NCBI GenBank assembly: GCA_026075535.2 | Contig: AP026540.1 | Location: 6,758,001-6,822,000 of the forward strand | Direction of reading: 5' to 3' | Source of the DNA: Tricholoma matsutake | Taxonomy: Eukaryota; Basidiomycota; Agaricomycetes; Agaricales; Tricholomataceae | Length of the DNA: 64,000 bases | Shown: piece after piece, positions 42,224 through 53,071 of the stretch | Numbering within the stretch: position 1 is the first letter of the stretch | How the letters are laid out: every line of letters starts with the position of its first letter | Notes under the pieces: generated by a model | Database searches by the model: none | What the model was told of the DNA's origin: nothing | Seen by the model: the letters and a program-made list of their open reading frames with translations, nothing else | Position numbers and translations under genes: made by a program

Positions 42224-44755
42224 ATGTTCAGGAGAGTAACTCTTACGCAAAGGTCGCATCTTGAACACTTCGGTGTGCTGGCTCTGTGCGCAAACCGCTC
42301 CAAAGCTCCGAGTCGAACCGTGAGCAACCGATGGCGTACAACACATACAACTGTACAGTACAAACACCCAACGGGAGAGGCGAAACAGGTCCACCCTTTG
42401 AGGGAGAGACACAAACACATCTCTCCAGGTCACCAGAAGCCTGTATCCGGAAAGAAAGCAACACTTCCTTCTGAAGAACTTATTTCCGCTGTGGACACGC
42501 TTCTGTCGCATACGACGAGCACGCATACGACGAGCAGTCATCGCGCTTTGAAACGTATTCGGGAATCATCTGATCTCTCCACCGCATTTTCTGATCCTGA
42601 GCAAGTGCGCAAGGTAGCAGAAGCTCTGGCACGCACTCGTTCGTCATGGCGGTCATTTGAGGTCCTGAATCTTGCACACAAATTCGGATGCCGTCTAAAA
42701 CAAAACGCATACGAGTGCCTGTGTCATCACTTCGCGAGTGTAAAAGATTGGCGCGCCGTCCTGACGGCCGTATCGCTGGGAAAGCGTCACACACAACGGA
42801 CTACGTCTCGGCTGTTGAACTGGCGTGCGCGTTCTTTAGCAGAGAGGCAGCATTACACATTACTTCAAGGAGTTTTGGACGAATTCCGTGAGAACAATAT
42901 AAAACCTACTCGTCGAACATTCCATCTCATTCTTTCCGGTCACATTCGAAACCGCAGCCTTTCAATGGCGAAGCAATCCCTTCAGACCATGACAGAAGCT
43001 GGTTTTCCTGTTGATGCATCTACCCATGCAATTGTTGCCACACATTACAGATCTTTGGGGGCAGACTCGCAAGTACAAACCCGTTCCCTGGAAGCCTTGA
43101 CAGAACTCCGGAGCACCACTGCCACGGCCGTCGTCAACAGTTTGATACAGATGCGCATAGATGCACACGATGTAGCAGGTGCCATGCAACTGCTGTCACT
43201 CTTCAACCAGCGCTACGTTAGCGTCATATTCGATGTGATGTCCGCTGGAGGCGACCGGATAGCACAGAGAGAAAGTGCTATGCGTTCCACGCTAATGTCT
43301 TCGGATGTTTTAGCTTCCATTCAAGGAAATCTCGTTCCAAATGCTCCCACGTTCGCGATTTTCATCAGTTATTTGGCAAAGGAATCAAATCTTTCTGGCG
43401 TGCTTCAGATCTTACAGAGCACGACGACGACGGGTGTCAAGCCTACCCCCTGGCTTGTATCGTCTGTTCTGTACGCTCTCTTCTCCGCTAGGCAAGGAGA
43501 CCTTGCAGTGCGTCTTGTTGTAGGGATGTGCGACGCGAAACAGGTACCCTTAACGATGTACAAGCCTCTGCTGTCGCCATCCTGTTCTTTGGATGAACCC
43601 CTTCCTTGGGTTCCATCTGGCATTCCACCCACCGTCCGGGTGATCAATTCTTTGCTCAGAGGTGTTCTGAACATATATGGTCAGCGCAGCGCCGGTGTTG
43701 TCTTGCATATCATGCGCGCCATCAACCTTAAACCTAATGTCGCAACCCTGGAGATCATTATTACGCATCTTTCTAAAATAGAGCAAATCAAACCTGCTGT
43801 TCTTATTCGCCTTCTGCGGAACCTTTTGTCGCCGGCTTTGCGACCCACTCTGAGGCACTTACATGCCGTTCTGAGTTGTGTGCTACGTTATGAGAAATAT
43901 CTCTTATATGGTCGTGGGTGGAACTCCACGGCTTCCCTGTTCTCGTCTCGTCCTGGAGCACTTCGCCGCCACTACCCTGAGAACCGGATCTCTGGGGTGG
44001 CAGATTCTTTCCATCCAATAGCTGGTATAGAGTTACCTCGAGGCCTTGCAATCCGATCTGTCGCCAAGTCTCTTCTGCAGTCCTTGTCTGCTCGGCGGAT
44101 CACGAGTGACATGGTTACAATTGCTTTGCGCATTCAGCATGATGGGCTAGTCAAGTCTGATGCAGAATCTGCCAGAGAAGTCTTCAATGTCTTGCTGACT
44201 CGTGGGATCCATCCCAACGAATATCATTTCAGTGCACTTATGGAAGGTCTTGCTCGATCGGGTGATATTCAAGGTGCTGTGGACGTCATGAAGTCAGCTA
44301 AACAAATTGGTGTGGCACCGAACGTTGTCATGTTCACCATTCTCATTGTCGGTCATGGACGTCAGGGCAACCCGGATCTAGCCCTCCGAGTCTTCGAAGA
44401 AATGGTGTCGGCTGGGATTAAACCCGACGTTCCGGCTATCGATGCGGTTTGTGGTGCTTTTTTTGCTGTTGGAGCGTACGCAATGGCGAAACGAGTGTTG
44501 ATATCGTTATGGCCGCACATCCAACCTTTTCCAAGGGAATTGCGAGGAGCGTCTTTGAAGGATTTGGCCTGTAACTTTCGCTTACTTTACCGCAAACACG
44601 GTGTCGATTGGAAGCCTCCAGCGAAGCGGGAACGACTATTCGTGCTCTGGAAGTTAAGACGCTTGCGGGAGGCATGGGTTCAACTTCATATCCAAACAAG
44701 AAGCTCAATACCGAATCCCATTCGAGCAAGAAAAGCGAAAAATGTGATTCTTTGA
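42224..44755 (+). CDS. Pentatricopeptide-repeat protein, probably mitochondrial
   Basis: A single 843-codon exon. The first 60 residues are Arg/Ser/Thr-rich with few acidic residues (MFRRVTLTQRSHLEHFGVLA), as in mitochondrial presequences. PPR-type 35-residue repeats are clear at residues 223-295 (NIKPTRRTFHLILSGHIRNR) and near the C-terminus (RGIHPNEYHFSALMEGLARS, then VAPNVVMFTILIVGHGRQGN, IKPDVPAIDAVCGAFFAVG). PPR proteins bind organellar RNA and act in processing or translation. The target RNA is unknown. The ATG at 42,224 is the first in frame. Confidence 0.82.
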   Translation: MFRRVTLTQRSHLEHFGVLALCANRSKAPSRTVSNRWRTTHTTVQYKHPTGEAKQVHPLRERHKHISPGHQKPVSGKKATLPSEELISAVDTLLSHTTSTHTTSSHRALKRIRESSDLSTAFSDPEQVRKVAEALARTRSSWRSFEVLNLAHKFGCRLKQNAYECLCHHFASVKDWRAVLTAVSLGKRHTQRTTSRLLNWRARSLAERQHYTLLQGVLDEFRENNIKPTRRTFHLILSGHIRNRSLSMAKQSLQTMTEAGFPVDASTHAIVATHYRSLGADSQVQTRSLEALTELRSTTATAVVNSLIQMRIDAHDVAGAMQLLSLFNQRYVSVIFDVMSAGGDRIAQRESAMRSTLMSSDVLASIQGNLVPNAPTFAIFISYLAKESNLSGVLQILQSTTTTGVKPTPWLVSSVLYALFSARQGDLAVRLVVGMCDAKQVPLTMYKPLLSPSCSLDEPLPWVPSGIPPTVRVINSLLRGVLNIYGQRSAGVVLHIMRAINLKPNVATLEIIITHLSKIEQIKPAVLIRLLRNLLSPALRPTLRHLHAVLSCVLRYEKYLLYGRGWNSTASLFSSRPGALRRHYPENRISGVADSFHPIAGIELPRGLAIRSVAKSLLQSLSARRITSDMVTIALRIQHDGLVKSDAESAREVFNVLLTRGIHPNEYHFSALMEGLARSGDIQGAVDVMKSAKQIGVAPNVVMFTILIVGHGRQGNPDLALRVFEEMVSAGIKPDVPAIDAVCGAFFAVGAYAMAKRVLISLWPHIQPFPRELRGASLKDLACNFRLLYRKHGVDWKPPAKRERLFVLWKLRRLREAWVQLHIQTRSSIPNPIRARKAKNVIL

Positions 44756-45069
44756 CTTTGAGGGTCCATAGCAAGTTATGTAGGTGCTATGCTTGGTTAC
44801 ACCGTGCGAGCTCATAGATGGATTCAAAATTCTTTGCAATTAGTCTTCTGAATTTACAGATCAGGCATCCTGCAGCTCATTAACAATTGAGCTCTTGGTA
44901 TCGTGCGTTTATGCGTGTGCCTCCTGGTGTATATAAAGCTAGCTGGGAGGTTGAGAGCGAAAGATAAAGCACAAACAACGAATTCTGGGTGTGGAGAACA
45001 GTGAGGAAAGATATACCTCCGTGAAAGCAGTCTGATATGTAAAGTATGCCTGCAATTAGCCTAGAAACG
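44756..45069. other. Intergenic region between convergent PPR and HapX genes
   Basis: About 314 bp holding the two 3' ends. No gene or strong terminator-like signal was identified. Confidence 0.4.
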
Positions 45070-46843
45070 TTATGCAAATTTTGCGTCGAGAAGACGTAAA
45101 GCAGTCCGAACGGCCTCCGTTTCGACTTCACGCACTCTCCGCCGGCTACATCTCATCTGGACGTCCGGCTGCACCAGTGCAGGGGAGGAAGGTCCGTTTG
45201 ATTGAGATCGGGCTCGCTCTTTCTCGTGATAATGAGCGTGTGGGTCAGTTAATAGTACCGGATCGTCGTCGGACAGAGAAGGAAGCTTGGGCGAAAGTAT
45301 GCGCTCAGGCGTAGCCGATCCCAGTGCCGGAGAGATGACAACTTGGGGACCTGTGCACTTCGACCTGCGTGCAACGACCTCCGCAAGTAAAGAGAGGTCG
45401 GCGAATGCGACGTTTGGGTGGGATTTGAGTTGACTCCAAGCATCATTTGTGGGTATTATCTCCGGATCACACTCGATAGAGACTGACGGGCCACAATTAC
45501 AATCGGGAAATTTGACGCAGCAGTCATGGTTGAATCCTGAATTGTTCTTACAGGGACAATCTGCGCATGGGCCCTGAGTAGCGATGGACTCTTCGATAGC
45601 TGTGCAAAATGCTTTCCCGAAGGCATCATCTGCACATGCCATACAGTTGGAAGGCTCTCCTGAGCATTTGATAGGAGGTGTGCGCTGTAGAGGCAAAGGG
45701 GGGGCCGAACCATAAGTAGAGTTTACATTGGATGGCAGCAGCCCACTGCGTAGAGGAATAGGTGGCTGATAAGGTGGCAGGTTGTCTAAAATGGAGATAT
45801 GATGTGGAGGCGCGACAGAACACGGTTCAAGGTGAATGGAAGTTGTATGTTCCAAATTATTCGTCCTGTAATCATCTGTTTTGAAAGCCATCTTTTCAGC
45901 GACTTGTTGTGCTGCAATCTCTCGACAAACGCAGGGAGTATCTTCGGTGCAGAACCCGCAGTCAAATGCTTGTGCATGGGTCAGCTGAAGTGGCTTGACG
46001 TTCGACGACAACTCTAAAAGGTCAGGTAGAGAGGTTTGGTTCGGGTCGGATCGCGTGTCGAAGGGAAGGGGAGAGTAACGAGTCTCTGACGACTGATTAG
46101 AAGCCGGGGACGAGACCATCGACGGGGAAGAATGGGTATTTGGTGTAACTAGCTGGAGGGTTCGGACTGGAGGTGAACAAGAGCCAAGCCTTGACCTTTT
46201 GTTAGCAGGAGGGATTGCTACAGAGGGGTTCGAGAACGGGGAATCATCCCTCCATCGCTTCTTGTCGTTTTCTGAGAGTGGCTCGTGTTCCTGTTCGACT
46301 CTTAAAATTCTCTCTCTGAGCAGCGTGTTTTCAAGACGAAGCGCTTCATTCTCCTCTTTGAGCCGCTTCGCGATGTTCTGCAATTGAACTGTGCGTTCAA
46401 CTTCGCCTTGTTCATATGATTGGACTCGAGCCTGAAGTTCAGCAAGTTGTGTCTGCTTCCTCTCTCGAAATGCACGCTGTGCAGCACTGAAGAAAGGTGT
46501 GTTAGCTAGGACATGTCCCTGATGATGCGCAGCAGCACTCAACCGATTCTGGACGCGTCTTCCTCCACTGTCCAGCTGCTCGTACAAGTAATGTCAGGTC
46601 AACGAAATCCAGTGACAAAGTGTGCATTTAGACACACCTGCTCTTCCGCATCGACGGGAGAAATAACGTCCTTTTTTGGTTTGCGGCCTGGCTTTGGCTT
46701 TGGTTGGATGACCCATTCTTTGGATGCTATGAAAAGGGCGGTGGTTAAGAACAGACAGTTGCAGTAAACACAGTAAGTAAGAGCACGCGGTACCTGTAGC
46801 CCAGAGGGTCGGTGTTGAGGACGGGATATTGGCGTTGGGCATA
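45070..46843 (-). CDS. hapX: bZIP iron-starvation regulator HapX
   Basis: HapX binds the CCAAT-binding complex and represses iron-using pathways in iron starvation. Exons start at the ATG at 46,843 (MPNANIPSSTPTLWAT) and join through introns to ASKEWVIQPKPKPGRKPKKD, the Hap4-like CBC-binding motif (about residues 17-36), then EEQ/LDSGGRRVQNR/AAQRAFRERKQ, the bZIP basic region with its NxxAAxxAFR-type core, and a leucine zipper (LKEENEALRLENTLLRERIL). Downstream are Cys-rich segments: CGFCTEDTPCVC, then CSGEPSNCMACADDAF, FCTAIEES, CADCPCKN and DCCVKFPDCNCG. Cys clusters of this type sense iron-sulfur status in Aspergillus HapX. A GATA cluster lies in the promoter. Confidence 0.93.
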
Positions 46844-47531
46844 GTTTCATGCGGTAATGGAGAGAAATCTATGAGAAGACAAGCAATAGAGGAAAGTATG
46901 GGAGAACTGCAACGTTTATTAATGGTGGATCGGTAGCGTAGAGGTGCAACTTGTCTGATAAGATAATCTCCCACAGGGGCCGCATGTTCCTATACCACGT
47001 GATCCTCCACCTCTTCTGAGTCTTCTCATAATTTCCTTGACTGCCACTTCATTCTGGCTCCAGTCAAACGGGACATCACCACGGAGTGATCAGAGGCAGC
47101 TGAAAGTACTGGTAATATGCTGCTCTATAGAAATGGCCTCGGCTCCGGTTGTACTATGCATGTGGATTAACTTTAAGCTCTTGACCAGAACTTCAATTCA
47201 GCCGGGATCCTCCTCCAAATTAGCAACGTTTCCATTCCTGGTATCACCGTCGGTTGCCCCAGCCTCATTTTTCACTCGAAGCGTGTCCATCCTTATCCCA
47301 ACGGAGAAGGATCTATGTAGAAATCTACTACTGCGTCCAACAACTTGCTGGTATACGCCAACATGGGTGAGAACAGTGTGGAGATCAGCGGCTGTTCTAT
47401 GACAGATTCGTTCCGGCAGAGCACCACCCAACTTCATCACTATTCAAGCACCCACGAGTTGTCGAAACCAAACTAGAAGGCGCAAACACTTTCACATCGC
47501 AACCCGCATCCATTCCCAGCATGTCAAGACT
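46844..47531. other. hapX promoter region and unassigned stretch before eIF3b
   Basis: The left part is the hapX promoter (GATA cluster at 46,953). From about 47,030 to 47,480 both strands have short frames (plus 47,037-47,402; minus 47,198-47,440) with no recognisable protein features and no convincing splice pattern. I leave them uncalled. Confidence 0.4.
46953..46968. promoter_or_regulatory. GATA-type double site upstream of hapX
   Basis: TCTGATAAGATAATCT lies about 110 bp before the hapX start codon. TCTGATAA is close to the ATCWGATAA consensus of fungal iron-responsive GATA factors (SreA-type). In Aspergillus hapX is repressed by SreA, so a link between iron-rich repression and this site is a reasonable inference. 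Confidence 0.45.
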
Positions 47532-50159
47532 CTAGTCATCAAGAATTTCTTCCTCTATTTGGTCAATCACTTCATCAACCCACACCTCGATTTCCTCCTT
47601 TCCTTCCTCAGCCTCTCGTGTCTTTTCGATCGAAAGAAGGCTCTCTTCACTGAATTCCTTTATACAAAGCGTGCGCCATGCATTCCACTCGTCCACGAGA
47701 CGTTTGCGATGTGCAATCAATTCCGCGCTGACATTGCTTTCCTCGGCTGCATCATCTTCGTCGAATGTACGGCTATATTCCCGTAAATTCTTCCGTACTT
47801 GTCGTTGCTGTTCCTTAGTCAACAGCGTCGGAGGACGTGGACGCCAAATGAACTGTTTAAAGCGATCTTGAATTTGCTTCGTAAGTTCTTGACCGCGGAA
47901 ATCCCAGATCGCATAGCCATTCTCTAACTGAAGGAATATTTTAGCACACTAATCGGCGGAGAACCCGTTAAATGCTCGCACCGTATGTGTCCAAGCACTG
48001 GCACTCGTAGCTAAATAGCGACCGCTAGGATCCCATTCAACATCCGTTACACCATAATGATCAGCAGTGCCTAGGAGTTGAATACCATTACCCCACTCCT
48101 CCTTGGAGGCTTGCCCCTCTCTGCGACCAGTGTCTTCTATGTTGAAATCAATGTCCCAGAACTCGAGTTCGGATTTGCTGGTGGAGCCAACAGTGGCAAG
48201 AACCACATGTCGACCTCTAGGTGACCACCGAATAGCATTGCTCGTTCGAGATGGCAAAACACCTAAGAAGGGTGAATCATCATCCCATTATATTTATGAT
48301 TAGGACTCACGAAGAAGTCTGAAGTCATTTTTGCCATGGTCAAGCTGATAGAAGCTCACATCAGTTTTAATAGTAATGCCAGGTCCCGGATTGCCGAGGT
48401 TTGGATCGTTACTGGAAACTATGGCGAACCGCTCGCCTTTAGGCTCCCACGAGAAGTCCGTTACTGTGTCTGAATGGAAGATTGTGAGATGGGTCGATAT
48501 GTGACAACAAGTCATTAACCTTTGAGCTCGATGACCTCGACCGGATAGTCCTTTTCACGTACTCGGAAAATTTCAAGATTGCAGAAGATAGACTTCTTTG
48601 TTTTCGTGTGTCGATCTACCTTGACACAAAGGAAGTCACCTTGATTTTGCCAGTACAATTTACACTTACATAGCAACGTTAGCTAATACTCAGATACTAT
48701 CCAACGGGAACATACCTCGGTTACGTTGAAGAGATTTTTCTGTCGCAAGATGGTACGGCTCGGGAAGCTAAGAAGAGTGACACGCGCTGGTTGATTCATG
48801 ACTTCGGGAGTCCAATAAGCCAGCATATTTTCTCTGGTCTTCTTGCTAGCCTTGTTTCCAGTACCACTGGTTGCCTTCTCCGCATCTTCCTTATCCTTGT
48901 CACCAAGTGGGCACCATTCGAAATCGACGACGCCTTCTATCTTCAAGCTTTTTTTCCCGTGTAAATACATACTGGGAAGCTCATGCACGCTGATCATTTG
49001 ACCAGGCGTCACACGTGCGACGAACTTATCATCCGGACTCCATTTGAGTGCAGGCCATTGCATTTGTTTTCTACTGACGGGAAGTTCATCATCGCTGTTA
49101 GTTGAGAATGTGCGAAGCAGATCTCCGGATTTGATATCCCACACGGCAATATTGTTACCTTCATCATCCGGTGAGAGATATTGTGGTCCCTGTGGGGCGC
49201 CCTCGGGAACGACGATGGGCTCGTTTGACCATGTGACGAGGTATTGTTCGCAAGGAGAGAAGTCGATGAGTTTTACAAGAGGGTGAGCAAAGCGCTGTTG
49301 AGGTTTCCATGAAGGTCCTCCCCACAAACGTACGCCTTGTCGATGGAGGGTTGCGATGTAGGTACCTAAGGGAGACCAGGCCACATATAAAAAGTCTTTC
49401 CAGTCCTGTCAACGAGTTATAGTCTCTTATAGTCTCCAAACGGATGTACTTGTTGATGCTCACAGGCTTGTTAGCTATTTCACATTGGGAAGGCTTCCCA
49501 TGCCAATGAATTTCCACGTCCTCGCCTCGGTATGTGACATACTGGTCACGTCCTTGAGGGTCAGCGAGCCAGGCACGAAGATGTTCCTACACCAATTGCC
49601 AAATACTGCAATATGTCGGGCAAGGAAGGAACAAACGCACTCTAGCTACAAAATCCTCCAATTCGGGCTCTACGTATGTCTCGTCCAAAGCTGCAAATTT
49701 TTCAATATCGGTGAATCGATTGACTTTGAAAATGTGCTTGGCGTCAAATGGATGATTATGGAGGGCCGTGAGCGCCAGGTTGGCGTCGTCGATGTTACGG
49801 AAGTCCACGAATATGAATCTAGCTATGTTTAACCAGGGCTATACAATCAAGGCGAAAAAGACACACCCCTTGCTTTTCCCTGTAGTGTCGTCCCAAGGCA
49901 TGTAAATATCATCGGGCTTGACTGAAACTCCCTTTCGTGTAAATTCCTTTGATATCTTTGCCAGCAGCTTTTCTAGTTTAGTCTTGTCGATAATAGGAAC
50001 ACCGTCGATGACTAGGGTGTTGTCGAAGCTATCATCATACTGAACTCGATATCTAGATATATTTCGTCGTGGTGTGGCCCTTGTGTAAATGCATGAAGTT
50101 AAACCTACTTTTCCTCGATATCAGAGAAGTCGATGTCGTCGACAGTCGTTGCAGGCATT
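47532..50159 (-). CDS. PRT1: Eukaryotic translation initiation factor 3 subunit b (Prt1)
   Basis: eIF3b is the scaffold of the eIF3 complex that assembles the 48S pre-initiation complex. ATG at 50,159 (reads [20 protein letters not shown]). Domain order: N-terminal RRM ([18 protein letters not shown], then [20 protein letters not shown]), a beta-propeller of WD40-like blades ([95 protein letters not shown]) and a C-terminal helix ([20 protein letters not shown]) ending EEEILDD. At least eight introns. Confidence 0.93.
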
Positions 50160-50285
50160 TTGGTCAGTGAACGAGTTGTGAACGAGGTTTTTTTCGAGAA
50201 GTAAATTTGTGGTTATTTGTCAACAAACCCTAAGGCTAGGATGGCCAGGCACTAGCATTAGTCCTATCTTGCAGTTGGACATTGG

Positions 50286-53013
50286 ATGTCGCTCTCTTTG
50301 TGGAGATTACAATGCTCTGCATATCTACGTTTAGGACACAGACATTATGCTTCTGCTGTTGTTGCCCGTACGCGTCGGAAGTCGCTGCCGAGTCCCAACG
50401 CAGACTCACTCTTCGCCGAACCTTCGCCAGACCACCTACAACAGTCTGAAGAGATCCAGACTCCCACTGTCGTAAATTCCACCAGAAAAATAGCTACCGG
50501 GAGGCTCGCCAAGAAATCGCTTAGACCAAAGGAGGAAATAATATCTCACAGAAACCTCCTGGAACAGACTAAAGTACAAGAATATCTGGATTTTGTTGCG
50601 TCCACCAGCAATACTGTCACATTGGCAGACATCGAGCGCTGCCGACCTCCAGAATACGGGGCTCCAGGCACATCCGAATACGAGAGCGACTATAATTTGC
50701 TTCTTGATACTCTCGTTCGGTCATTCAGCACGAAACAATTGCGTCGATTTCTCCATTTATACCAACTCGACCTTCCTAAAAAACGTACAAAATGGTATTA
50801 TGCGGCGTCTATCATTGAACGTCAGTGGGGTTGGCCTTCTCTGACTGAAATCCAGAAACAGCAACGGGATTGGACTGAAGTAACTTATGCAAGTAGGTCA
50901 CTTTTGTTAGTCTCGGAATATTCACACTAATTGTGCCCTACAAGCATTTCCTTTAGACCCTCGACAAGCCTTTCTCATTCTTGGCAAAGGTTTGGTTCTT
51001 GGGCATCTAAAATCCCCTTCCTCACCCTCAGCTCTACAGATGGCGCGGATCTTCTCTCTTTATCTTTAAGGCACAACTTACACGTCTCTTTTTCTGCAAG
51101 TCCTCTTTCGTTAAAAGCAGAAGGATTGCGAGGCTCGCTGGACAACCTTAGTCAATACATCAATGAATTCAAGGATGTTCGTGGACTTCATCATCTTGTG
51201 ATATCATTAACGGCCTACTTTGACGGTTAGAGTATAAAATACGAATATTTTGAATTGCCCTTTGGACACACAAATGAGCATGCCTTGCTCGAAAGAATAT
51301 CGCGCTTATCTGGTGCATTTACCGAGAACGTGGGTCGTGACGGGATGGTGTGTGTTACTCGAGTTCTCCGTGTTCCTTATCCATGAATCACTGTTCCTTG
51401 ATTAGATACGCGTGTCCTATAAAAGCGAGGATGTCAGTGCAGCAAATTTAGCAAAGAAACTCGCAACACGTGCTGCTTTCGAGGTAATTCGCTCTTCGTT
51501 AGTTACCGAACTATATGACATTGCTCTCTCAGCTTGCCATCGAAGTGCCCACACTGGTCTATTCTCCTACTAGGGCTTCGAGTCGTGCAACCCCGCTGAC
51601 GACCTTATTCCCTCATCGGTACTCCCTCTATCCCTTTTTACCCCCTCGAGCGTTACCGTGGCTCGGCAATGGGCGCAATTTGTTCAGATTGCGACGCGTC
51701 GGGGAATGGCTGTCAGTTGATACCAGGGACGACGGAGAGCAGGATGGAGATCTAGTGGACAGATGTGGGATCGCTGTAAATTTCGTAGGGTAAGTACATC
51801 TGAACCACTGTACATTTGTGTCAGTGTTTTATTTGCCTTTCCAGAGAAGAGAGCGACATTAGGGATGGACTGCTGAACCAATGTTCTGGGCAGCTTGAGG
51901 GTGCAGATGGTACCAAAAGAGTCTTCACTGCATCGTACGTAGTTTATCCTAACGTAGGGCACTTCCTAACAAACCTTAGCTTTGGCCATCTTCTGATTCC
52001 ATCTCCTTCATCTAAACGTGTAACCCTAACATCTCCTTTAGAGGGCCGTTCGGATCTTTCTAATATTCTGGAGTGGGTGAGGAGCCACGGAGTCAAGCCA
52101 GCGTTCGTTCCAAGGTGCGACTTCTGCCTTACTACGTAAAGGTGAAGCTGAAGGTCAGCAGTTTGCCTGTTCCCCTTCTCAATACCCCTCCGGCTGAGCA
52201 ACGATTTATTCATCGCCTCACGTACGGCACCCTTCCAGCAATAGGGCGCGAAACAGGCACCCCACAGACACCAACGGCTCTGAAGTTCGAAGTCACGCTT
52301 GGCTTGTCCGACACTAAATCTGTCTCTGAAGGCGACACTGCTGACCACCCTCAACACAAATCGTCTGTAAACAAGACCATCGATTTAGCCCCTATGTGCT
52401 CCGTAGGACCAGAAGCCCATTTAAATTTAATGATACCCGACCGGTTCGTATAAGGCACCCCCTCAGCAGAAAGTCTGACACTTTCCTTCACAGATCGATG
52501 GATATTCGCTTTTCCCTTTTTAATTACTTATCGTTGTCACAGGACAAATGGCCGCAAGGGCTGCAAAATTATTTTCGCGACCTGCAAGCCTTGTCGGTAT
52601 ATTTCCATTTTATTGCAATATTCCCAGAATTGATTGGTCTATGCTTAGCTTGTCAGTCGTGGAAGGATCGTCTCAACCGGACGCGCCGCTGATTCTTGAG
52701 CATCAGGATGTGACTTATGTACTTCAATCTAACTCCAGCATACGCCAATCTTCGGAATTGGTTTCTACAACAGTTTCTGGCCTAGATGCGCACACGCATT
52801 TCCATACCATCAGTGAGAGCAGTCTGGATCTGGAAAGCAGCCAGAAATCTATTATTTGCCAGGCATGCCAATTGACTCGTTCACGTTTCTTCACTCAGCC
52901 CATTTTCCTAGGTAATATGCGAAGATGCTACATCAGATGTTGCTTGGACATCCTTCTTCAACAACTGCGAGGACCTCGCTGCTTTCCGTCAGGACCGTCG
53001 TTTGGAAGCGTAG
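50286..53013 (+). CDS. SLS1-like mitochondrial inner-membrane regulator
   Basis: Sls1 is a mitochondrial inner-membrane-bound protein that in yeast couples transcription and translation of mtDNA-encoded mRNAs. ATG at 50,286 (MSLSLWRLQCSAYLRLGHRH) gives an Arg-rich presequence. Landmarks over about a dozen exons: TKQLRRFLHLYQLDLPKKRT, WGWPSLTEIQKQQRDW, DPRQAFLILGK/DGADLLSLSL, SQYINEFKD, HALLERISRLSGAFTENVGR, GHLLIPSPSSKRVTL, LQNYFRDLQAL/IDWSMLSLS and SLDLESSQKSIICQ. The end is DVAWTSFFNNCEDL, with stop at 53,011-53,013. The name rests on the QLRRFL...KRTKW-W-WP signature I associate with fungal Sls1 (PF14611). Confidence 0.65.
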
Positions 53014-53071
53014 TAAAGATATATTATACATAAACATCATAACATCAATCAAAAGCGTGCAGTGAAAACCA

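Noticed and set aside
47037..47440. Frames on both strands between hapX and eIF3b
   Set aside because: No start context, splice pattern or recognisable motif; I tried to read proteasome-chaperone-like proteins and could not support any.
52548..53033. 161-residue plus-strand frame as a separate gene
   Set aside because: Most of it is the last part of the SLS1-like gene read across an intron; splicing gives DVAWTSFFNNCEDL and a stop at 53,011-53,013 instead.
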